Origin: Bacillus norwichensis
GTDB taxonomy: Bacteria > Bacillota > Bacilli > Bacillales > Bacillaceae_C
Length of the DNA stretch: 60,764 nucleotides
Direction: 5' to 3'
Assembly: GCF_014836955.1 (NCBI RefSeq)
Contig: NZ_JACSPV010000001.1
Coordinates: 1 to 60,764, forward strand
The translations under genes and the position numbers were made by a program. Of this stretch, positions 54,559 to 60,764 are shown in pieces; positions within the stretch are counted from its first letter, which is position 1, and each line of letters opens with the position of its first letter. Under the pieces are notes generated by a model, which made no database searches, was not told the origin of the DNA, and saw only the letters and a program-made list of their open reading frames with translations.

Positions 54559-55827
54559 TCAATAAACAGATGTATTTTCTCTTGATATATTCTCAAGAAT
54601 TTCTTTTACTCTTTTCAAGAAATTACCACAGACGAGCCCGTCAAGAACGCGATGGTCCATTGACAGACAAAGATTCACCATATCTCGGGGGGCAATGCCT
54701 CCGTTTTTCAATATCACCGGCCGCTTCACAATTGATTCTATCTGCAAAATGGCTGCTTGAGGGTGATTGATGATTCCCATGGACTGCACCGAACCAAAGG
54801 AACCTGTGTTATTGACAGTAAAAGTACCACCTTGTATATCATCGGTTCTCAATCTGCCGTTTCTGGCTTTGTTTGCCAGTCCTACTATTTCCTTTGCAAT
54901 CCCTTTGATGGATTGTTCATCTGCGTTCTTAATAACAGGAACATACAGGACATCTTCATTTGCCACTGCAATAGATAGATTGATATCTTTCTTCTGGACG
55001 ATAGTGTCACCGGCCCAAACAGAATTAATCATTGGATATTCCCTTAAAGCCTGTGCTACAGCTTTGACAAAGAAAGAGAAGTAAGTTAGGTTAAATCCTT
55101 CCTTAAGCTTGAACTCATCTTTGATGGAGTTACGGAATTGGACAAGCCCCGTCACATCTACTTCCACCATCATCCAGGCATGAGGAATTTCCTGTTTACT
55201 TCTCACCATGTTTTCCGCAATTGTTCTCCGGAGAGGAGTAATAGGAATCACTGTATCCCCCGAAAGAACCGGTACATGCGCAGGCTGGTAAGCAAAACCA
55301 TGGTTGGCGGAAACAACTTTCTGTTTTGGCTGGTCACTTGAGTCATCCTTTGTAGGAATCTTTCCGGCATTGATAAGTTTCTGCAAATCTTTCCGTGTAA
55401 TGCGGCCTCCAAGACCGGTTCCTTCCACCTGACCCAAATCGATGTCATATTCCTGAGCTATCCGGGCTACCGCAGGTGAAAAACGGGCTTTATGCTGATT
55501 TTTCATCTCGGCATCGCGGCTTTCCTCAGTTTGCGAAACATTTGCAGTCTCGCCCTTAATCGGAAGCTCTTCCCCTTGATCCGCCTCTATCGCATCAATC
55601 GTACATATGATTTCCCCAACTGCGAGTGTTTCGTCTTCCTGAGCAATAATCTCTTGGATAATGCCTGAAAAAGAAGATGGTATTTCAGCATTCACTTTGT
55701 CAGTCAAGACTTCAGCAAGAGGATCATATTTTTTAACCTCATCCCCAGGCGCTACAAGCCACTTGCTAATCGTTCCTTCAGTCACACTCTCCCCGAGCTG
55801 GGGCATTGTTATATTTTTTACAGCCAA
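54559..55827 (-). CDS. bkdB: Branched-chain 2-oxoacid dehydrogenase E2 (lipoamide acyltransferase)
   Basis: The product is 422 aa. An N-terminal lipoyl domain has the lipoylated lysine in EVLTDKVNAEIPS. A peripheral subunit-binding domain (FSPAVARIAQEYDIDLGQVEGTGLGGRITRKDL, about residues 120-155) and a C-terminal acyltransferase domain with the catalytic SMDHRVLDG follow. The start is at TTG 55827, 10 nt after AAGGAGG. Last gene of the bkd operon, separated from bkdAB by a repeat. Confidence 0.94.
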   Translation of the reverse strand: MAVKNITMPQLGESVTEGTISKWLVAPGDEVKKYDPLAEVLTDKVNAEIPSSFSGIIQEIIAQEDETLAVGEIICTIDAIEADQGEELPIKGETANVSQTEESRDAEMKNQHKARFSPAVARIAQEYDIDLGQVEGTGLGGRITRKDLQKLINAGKIPTKDDSSDQPKQKVVSANHGFAYQPAHVPVLSGDTVIPITPLRRTIAENMVRSKQEIPHAWMMVEVDVTGLVQFRNSIKDEFKLKEGFNLTYFSFFVKAVAQALREYPMINSVWAGDTIVQKKDINLSIAVANEDVLYVPVIKNADEQSIKGIAKEIVGLANKARNGRLRTDDIQGGTFTVNNTGSFGSVQSMGIINHPQAAILQIESIVKRPVILKNGGIAPRDMVNLCLSMDHRVLDGLVCGNFLKRVKEILENISRENTSVY

Positions 55828-55865
55828 ATAAAACAAGCCTCCTTTACTGTATAATCAAAGGTCAC

Positions 55866-56037
55866 CAATCAAATGCGCCTTGGCGTGTTTGCGCCCAGAT
55901 TTTATCAAGCTCGGCTCAATAAATTCCCTCTGAAAATCTGTGGCATCCGCCAGAGGCTTTAACTTTATTCAACAGGGGGGTGAACCCCCACTGAATGGAA
56001 TCCAATATGCTTTCATCTCAGCAATTATATGAAGTTA
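55866..56037 (-). repeat. Dispersed structured repeat, family A, copy 3
   Basis: It carries GCCTTGGCG, CGCCCAGATTTTATC, GAAAATCTGTGGC, ATCCGCCAGAGGC, TTTAACTTTATTCA, a GGGGGGTGAACCCCC hairpin and a GAAGTTAAA end. It lies inside the bkd operon, and its edge includes the stop codon of bkdAB (56035-56037). It is thus transcribed as part of the operon mRNA between the E1-beta and E2 genes. Confidence 0.78.
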
Positions 56038-57018
56038 AAACTCTGCAAGCTCCCTCATCGCTTTTTCAATTTTTTCCGGATTAATCATGAAAAACTTTTC
56101 CATTGTCGGTGCATACGGCATAGCCGGTATCTCAGGGCCTGCCAGTCTTTTAACAGGCGCATCCAGATCAAACAGACACTCTTCAGCGATGATGGCAGCC
56201 ACCTCTCCAATGATGCTGCCTTCCTTATTATCTTCAGTAATCAATAATACTTTCCCTGTTTTGGAAGCTGCTTCTATGATCGCTTCTTTATCAAGTGGAT
56301 AAATTGTACGCAAATCAAGAATATGTGTGCTGATGCCGTCTTTCGCAAGCTTCTCAGCAGCCTGCAGGGCCATATGGACACATAAGCCATATGTAATGAC
56401 TGTAATGTCATCACCTTCCCGTTTGACGTCAGCCTTGCCAATCGGCAAGACGTAGTCCTTATCAGGGACGTCCCCCTTTATTAAACGGTAGGCCCTTTTG
56501 TGTTCAAAAAACAACACCGGATCCTCATCGCGAATAGCTGCTTTCAACAAGCCCTTAACATCGTACGGTGTTGATGGCATGACTATTTTCAAACCAGGCT
56601 GGTTAGCAAATATAGCTTCGACCGACTGTGAATGGTACAATGCCCCGTGAACACCTCCGCCGTACGGAGCCCTGATAACAATTGGGCATGACCAATCATT
56701 ATTTGAACGATATCGGATTCGAGCAGCTTCAGAGATGATCTGGTTCACAGCAGGCATGATAAAATCTGCAAACTGCATTTCAGCAACCGGTCTGTACCCA
56801 TACATCGCTGCTCCGATTCCAACCCCGGCGATAGCTGATTCTGCTAAAGGAGTATCAATGACCCTTTTATCGCCAAACAAATCATATAAGCCCTGGGTCG
56901 CTTTAAAAACTCCGCCTTTTTTTCCAACATCTTCTCCAAGCACAAAAACTTTTTCATCCCGTTCCATTTCTTCCTTAAGTGCGGCCGTAACAGCCTCTAT
57001 ATATGAAATGACTGCCAT
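56035..57018 (-). CDS. bkdAB: Branched-chain 2-oxoacid dehydrogenase E1 beta subunit
   Basis: The product is 327 aa of the transketolase-like family. Typical blocks are VFVLGEDVGKKGGVFKATQGL, DTPLAESAIAGVGIGAA, PYGGGVHGALYHSQS and the C-terminal swivel domain with LLITEDNKEGSIIGE. With E1 alpha it forms the ThDP-dependent decarboxylase that feeds acyl groups to E2. It lies 15 nt downstream of bkdAA. Confidence 0.95.
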   Translation of the reverse strand: MAVISYIEAVTAALKEEMERDEKVFVLGEDVGKKGGVFKATQGLYDLFGDKRVIDTPLAESAIAGVGIGAAMYGYRPVAEMQFADFIMPAVNQIISEAARIRYRSNNDWSCPIVIRAPYGGGVHGALYHSQSVEAIFANQPGLKIVMPSTPYDVKGLLKAAIRDEDPVLFFEHKRAYRLIKGDVPDKDYVLPIGKADVKREGDDITVITYGLCVHMALQAAEKLAKDGISTHILDLRTIYPLDKEAIIEAASKTGKVLLITEDNKEGSIIGEVAAIIAEECLFDLDAPVKRLAGPEIPAMPYAPTMEKFFMINPEKIEKAMRELAEF

Positions 57019-57033
57019 AAAGCTTCCCCCCTC

Positions 57034-58032
57034 TTACGCCTTCTCATGATACACATGTTCCAAGGCATCTTCCGGCATTGCGTATGGTGCTTCTTCCGCA
57101 TAATCCGTTGCCTCGTTCACTTGCGCCATGATCCGGTCATTTATTTCCTTTTCCAGTTCATCATCTATCAATCCATTTTCTCTCAGATAGGAACCGAATA
57201 ATACAATGGGGTCTTGGCTTTTTGCTTTTGCCATCTCATCCGGAGACCTGTATGTGCGATCATCATCATCAGACGAATGTGGAGTCAACCGATTGCATAC
57301 AGTCTCAATGAGCACAGGGCCTTCGCCATTTCGGCAGCGGTCAGCAGCTTCTTTCACTGTTTTATAAACTTCCAACAAATCGTTCCCGTCAATGGTGATG
57401 CCTGGCATCCCATATCCTGCTGCGCGGTCGGATACTCGTTCGCAAGCAAGCTGCTTTTCAATTGGAACGGAGATGGCATATTTATTATTTTCACACATAA
57501 AAATAACCGGAAGCTTGTGTACACCTGCGAAATTGGCTCCCTCATGAAAATCCCCCTGATTGGATGAACCTTCCCCAAAGGTGACGAAAGAGACCGAGTC
57601 GCTGCCTTCCATCCTCGCTGCCAAGGCAATGCCCACCGCATGGGGAACCTGTGTAGTAACGGGTGAAGACCCAGTGACAATCCGATTTTTCCTTTGTCCA
57701 AAGTGTCCGGGCATCTGCCTGCCTCCAGAGTTCGGATCTTCTGCTTTTGCAAAGCCCGAAAGCATAATTTCTTTTGGAGTCATGCCAAAAGCAAGGACCA
57801 CTCCAAGGTCTCTGTAATAGGGTAGAACGTAATCTTTTTCCCGGTTAAGAGCATAAGATGCCCCTACTTGCGAGGCCTCCTGGCCTTGGCATGAAATGAC
57901 AAAAGGAATTTTACCGGACCGGTTCAAGAGCCACATACGCTCGTCAATCCTGCGGGCAAGCAGCATGGTTTCGTACATGCCCAAAACTTCCTGATCGCTT
58001 AATCCAAGCTCTTTATGACGGTTTTTTGCCAT
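57034..58032 (-). CDS. bkdAA: Branched-chain 2-oxoacid dehydrogenase E1 alpha subunit
   Basis: The product is 332 aa. The thiamine diphosphate motif GEGSSNQGDFHEGANFA...CENN and the phosphorylation-loop region (TPHSSDDDDRTYR) are present. It decarboxylates the 2-oxoacids of valine, leucine and isoleucine. The products feed branched fatty acid priming and energy metabolism. Second in the bcd-lpdV-bkdAA-bkdAB-bkdB order after lpdV. Confidence 0.95.
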   Translation of the reverse strand: MAKNRHKELGLSDQEVLGMYETMLLARRIDERMWLLNRSGKIPFVISCQGQEASQVGASYALNREKDYVLPYYRDLGVVLAFGMTPKEIMLSGFAKAEDPNSGGRQMPGHFGQRKNRIVTGSSPVTTQVPHAVGIALAARMEGSDSVSFVTFGEGSSNQGDFHEGANFAGVHKLPVIFMCENNKYAISVPIEKQLACERVSDRAAGYGMPGITIDGNDLLEVYKTVKEAADRCRNGEGPVLIETVCNRLTPHSSDDDDRTYRSPDEMAKAKSQDPIVLFGSYLRENGLIDDELEKEINDRIMAQVNEATDYAEEAPYAMPEDALEHVYHEKA

Positions 58033-58068
58033 CCTTTCTACCTCCCGATAGATTCAAGTTTCATGTAA

Positions 58069-59493
58069 TTATATATGTATGGCTCGCCCGTCCACTGCAA
58101 GTGCCGCTTCGCCCATCACTTCACTCAAAGAAGGGTGAGGGTGAACGGTTTGTGATATTTCCCACGGAGTTGCGTCAAGAACACGTGCAAGGCCCGCTTC
58201 CGAGATCAAGTCGGTCACATTCGGTCCTATCATATGTACGCCGAGAATATCATTTGTTTCCCCATCGGATACAAATTTCACAAACCCGTCGATTTCTCCG
58301 AATACAAGTGCCTTCCCAATAGCTTGGAATGAAAATTTTCCAGTTTTGACTTTAAAGCCTTTTTCTTTTGCTTCTTTTTCCGTTAAACCCACGCTTGCGA
58401 TTTCCGGATTGCTATAGATGCACCTCGGTACATACTCATAATGAAGGAGGGACGGGTTCTCACCTGCAATATGTTCTACAGCCTTTATACCCTCATGAGA
58501 AGCAGTATGCGCGAGCTGCATCCCCCCGATAACATCACCTATCGCATATATATGGGATTCATTTGTCTGGTAATATTCATTAACCTTGATATAACCGTTG
58601 TCCAATTCAATATCCGTATTTTGTAATCCGATATTGCTGGAGTTTGGCGCCCTGCCAACGGCAACAAGAATTTTTTCTCCGAAGAATTCTTTTGACACTC
58701 CATTTATTTCTGCTGAAATTTTTGCCACTCCATTTTCCTTCACGAGTGTTTCAGACAATACTTTCGCATTTGTCATGACGTTAATATTTTTCTTTTTAAA
58801 AAGCCGTTTCAACTCATTCGACACTTCCTGATCTTCTGCCGGCAATAGTTGCTCGGCATATTCAAGAATGGTCACTTCCACACCGAAATCTGCAAGCATG
58901 GACGCCCACTCAATCCCAATGACCCCGCCGCCAATGATAATGATTGAACTTGGAAGCTGTTCCATTTCAAGGGCTTCATCAGACGTGACAATATATGTAC
59001 CGTCAATGTCTAAACCAGGAAGTGATTTTGTACGTGAGCCGGTTGCAATGATGACATTTCTCGGAATCAGCATCTCATTTTCACTGCCATCTGTCATCTC
59101 CACTGATACAGTTCCAGGTAACGGGGAAAAAATGGAAGGACCCAAAATGCGTCCAAAACCATCATAAACGTCTATTTTACCTTTTTTCATCAAATGTTGG
59201 ACACCTTTATGAAGCCGGTCAACAATATTCGCTTTCCTCTGCTGGACTTTATTAAAATTCAGAATCGGCTTTTCTGTTTCAACGCCGAACTCTTCACTTT
59301 TCTTTATGGTCTGGTATACTTCCGCACTTCTGAGTAATGCCTTGCTTGGAATACACCCTTTATGTAAACAAGTTCCGCCAAGAGATTCATTTTCCACTAT
59401 AGCCGTTTTCAAGCCAAGCTGAGAAGCACGAATGGCAGCGACATATCCGCCTGTTCCTCCTCCAATAATTACCACATCATACTCCTGGGCCAT
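58069..59493 (-). CDS. lpdV: Dihydrolipoyl dehydrogenase of the BKD complex (E3)
   Basis: The product is 474 aa. FAD-binding GGGTGGYVAA, redox-active cysteines in GGTCLHKGCIPSKALL, NAD-binding GGGVIGIEWA, the second FAD contact YAIGDV and the C-terminal His-Glu in HPHPSLSE are all seen. The start is at ATG 59493, 9 nt after AGGGGGG; an upstream extension is unlikely. It reoxidises the E2 lipoyl group. Confidence 0.95.
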   Translation of the reverse strand: MAQEYDVVIIGGGTGGYVAAIRASQLGLKTAIVENESLGGTCLHKGCIPSKALLRSAEVYQTIKKSEEFGVETEKPILNFNKVQQRKANIVDRLHKGVQHLMKKGKIDVYDGFGRILGPSIFSPLPGTVSVEMTDGSENEMLIPRNVIIATGSRTKSLPGLDIDGTYIVTSDEALEMEQLPSSIIIIGGGVIGIEWASMLADFGVEVTILEYAEQLLPAEDQEVSNELKRLFKKKNINVMTNAKVLSETLVKENGVAKISAEINGVSKEFFGEKILVAVGRAPNSSNIGLQNTDIELDNGYIKVNEYYQTNESHIYAIGDVIGGMQLAHTASHEGIKAVEHIAGENPSLLHYEYVPRCIYSNPEIASVGLTEKEAKEKGFKVKTGKFSFQAIGKALVFGEIDGFVKFVSDGETNDILGVHMIGPNVTDLISEAGLARVLDATPWEISQTVHPHPSLSEVMGEAALAVDGRAIHI

Positions 59494-59558
59494 AAATGTC
59501 TCCCCCCTATCTCTCATAACGAGCAATCATGGATTTCAACATGTTACTACTAAAACAA

Positions 59559-60653
59559 TTATATTCTATTGTATAGAATATGCTTATCATTAAGTAAAAA
59601 TTGTCTTCTTGATTTACGCAATTTTTCAATTCGTTCCTCAGCCATACGATCTGCAGCCATATATGTCGGAATCTCATCACGCTTGGAGATGTTAATTACT
59701 TTTTCAACATTATTGTAAATCGTTTCAACCTTCTTCAGTGCACGCTCTTGGTTGTAACCATGAAGTTCATCTGCAACATTAATAACGCCGCCGGCATTTA
59801 AAACATAGTCAGGAGCGTACACAATCCCTTTGTCATGAATAATGTCACCATGGCGTGATTCCTTCAACTGGTTATTCGCAGATCCTGCAATCACTTTTGC
59901 TTTCAGTTGTGGAATTGTTTGATCATTGATGATCGCACCTAGCGCGCAAGGGGCAAAAATATCTGCCTCTACACCATATATATCCTCAGGATCCACAGGT
60001 TCTGCTCCAAAGGCTTCTACGGCACGATTAACCGCCTCTTTATTAATGTCAGTAACAATGAGCTTGGCACCCTCTTCATGCAAATACCGACAAAGCTCAA
60101 AAGCCACGTTTCCAACACCTTGTACAGCGACTGTTTTTCCCTCTACTGAATCCGAGCCAAACGCTTCCTTCACTGCCGCTTTCATTCCTACAAAACACCC
60201 ATAAGCAGTTACTGGTGAAGGATTTCCTGATGATCCAAAGGCAGACGAACCTGTGACAAAGTTTGTTTCTTCATAGATGAGATCCATGTCCTCGACAGTT
60301 GTCCCTACATCTTCAGCTGTTATGTAACGTCCATTTAACCCCTCAATAAACCGTCCGAATGCTCTGAACATCTCTTCATTTTTGTTTTTTTTCGGATCAC
60401 CGATAATGACCGCTTTTCCGCCACCAAGATTTAAACCCGCAGCTGCATTTTTATAGGTCATTCCTTTAGCAAGACGCAATGCGTCATTGATGGCCCCTTC
60501 CTCGTCGGCATAGGTCCACATTCTTGTCCCTCCGAGAGCCGGTCCCAGTGTAGTGTCATGAATAGCTATAATCGCTTTTAGCCCTGATTGTTCATCTTGA
60601 CAAAACAATAGCTGCTCATAATCATTTCGGGCCATTGTTTCAAATATCTTCAT
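59559..60653 (-). CDS. bcd: Leucine dehydrogenase (branched-chain amino acid dehydrogenase)
   Basis: The product is 364 aa. It is a Glu/Leu/Phe/Val dehydrogenase: [15 protein letters not shown] holds the catalytic lysine, and [17 protein letters not shown] is the NAD-binding site. It deaminates leucine, valine and isoleucine to 2-oxoacids for the BKD complex. lpdV follows after 65 nt; the butyrate kinase gene buk that sits here in B. subtilis is missing. A sigma-A-type promoter lies upstream. Confidence 0.95.
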   Translation of the reverse strand: MKIFETMARNDYEQLLFCQDEQSGLKAIIAIHDTTLGPALGGTRMWTYADEEGAINDALRLAKGMTYKNAAAGLNLGGGKAVIIGDPKKNKNEEMFRAFGRFIEGLNGRYITAEDVGTTVEDMDLIYEETNFVTGSSAFGSSGNPSPVTAYGCFVGMKAAVKEAFGSDSVEGKTVAVQGVGNVAFELCRYLHEEGAKLIVTDINKEAVNRAVEAFGAEPVDPEDIYGVEADIFAPCALGAIINDQTIPQLKAKVIAGSANNQLKESRHGDIIHDKGIVYAPDYVLNAGGVINVADELHGYNQERALKKVETIYNNVEKVINISKRDEIPTYMAADRMAEERIEKLRKSRRQFLLNDKHILYNRI

Positions 60654-60704
60654 AAGAGCTCACTCCATTTTAACTTATTTTCGCCATCTATTCATAAATA
60701 CATC

Positions 60705-60734
60705 ATTTTACACCAAAAAAATGCCTTGCATCAA
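60705..60734 (-). promoter_or_regulatory. Sigma-A-like promoter of bcd
   Basis: On the minus strand TTGATG (60729-60734), an 18-nt spacer and TAAAAT (60705-60710), 52 nt upstream of the bcd start. No sigma-L type GG-N10-GC promoter is seen between here and the window end. Confidence 0.5.
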
Positions 60735-60764
60735 AGTTTATGTTTTCACAATTGATTGTAGCGA

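Noticed and set aside
60654-60764. Sigma-L (sigma-54) promoter before bcd as in the B. subtilis bkd operon
   Set aside because: No GG-N10-GC pattern was found here; the visible signals fit sigma-A. The operon may begin beyond the window.

Overview
This window is a chromosomal segment of an endospore-forming member of the Bacillaceae. The evidence is a Bacillus-type backbone: scpA-scpB, dacB-spmA-spmB, lysA, spoVA, dacF-spoIIAA-spoIIAB-sigF, deoB-xerD, fur, spoIIM, nudF-mciZ-yqkF, yqjQ-yqjP-proI-namA-rnz-polY, a methylmalonyl-CoA operon and the bkd operon. Strong GGAGG ribosome binding sites, TTG/GTG starts and moderately AT-rich DNA fit this. No rRNA, tRNA, CRISPR, complete insertion sequence or prophage was seen.

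Layout. 1-4.0 kb: spore cortex (dacB, spmA, spmB) and chromosome segregation (scpA, scpB). 4.1-7.1 kb: a DUF309 gene, an orphan ribT, a membrane miniprotein and lysA, with dispersed repeats. 7.2-12.8 kb: a reduced spoVA operon (A, B and F only) and the spoIIA operon with recognisable sporulation promoters. 13.2-19.2 kb: deoB, xerD, yqzK, fur, spoIIM, an endonuclease Q gene and nudF. 19.2-22.2 kb, plus strand: mciZ, yqkF, then a c-di-GMP-I (GEMM) riboswitch in front of a SinI-like anti-repressor, two SinR-like repressors and a second SinI-like protein. 22.3-30.1 kb: acetoacetate utilisation (thiolase and CoA-transferase), xpaC-telA, HMG-CoA lyase and an ECF sigma/anti-sigma pair. 30.4-35.5 kb: an NCS1 permease, a VOC protein, an SOS-controlled Y-family polymerase with its YolD-like partner, and a Hol-Tox type I toxin. 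35.7-46.2 kb: the yqj block, with a proline-specific T-box before proI, and the Prli42 miniprotein. 46.5-54.5 kb: bacilliredoxin BrxB, methylmalonyl-CoA mutase, a GntR regulator and an MFS exporter. 54.6-60.7 kb: the branched-chain 2-oxoacid dehydrogenase operon headed by bcd.

How it works together. Much of the right half is branched-chain amino acid and odd-chain acyl-CoA catabolism. Bcd and the BKD complex make branched acyl-CoAs. The carboxylase beta subunit, epimerase, mutase and MeaB take propionyl-CoA to succinyl-CoA. HMG-CoA lyase, the CoA-transferase and thiolase finish the leucine/acetoacetate arm. The left half is mainly sporulation.

The most interesting finding is the Sin module. 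A complete GEMM-I aptamer, including a GAAA tetraloop and its CCTAAG/TATGG receptor, precedes a 41-codon SinI-like gene. A hairpin that would hide the sinI Shine-Dalgarno uses the same bases as the 3' edge of the aptamer. This suggests direct c-di-GMP control of a biofilm anti-repressor. Other points of interest are three families of dispersed non-coding repeats, a toxin mRNA with long-range self-complementarity, several terminators that overlap stop codons, and operons that lack usual members (spoVAC-D-E, pupG, buk, the rib operon around ribT).
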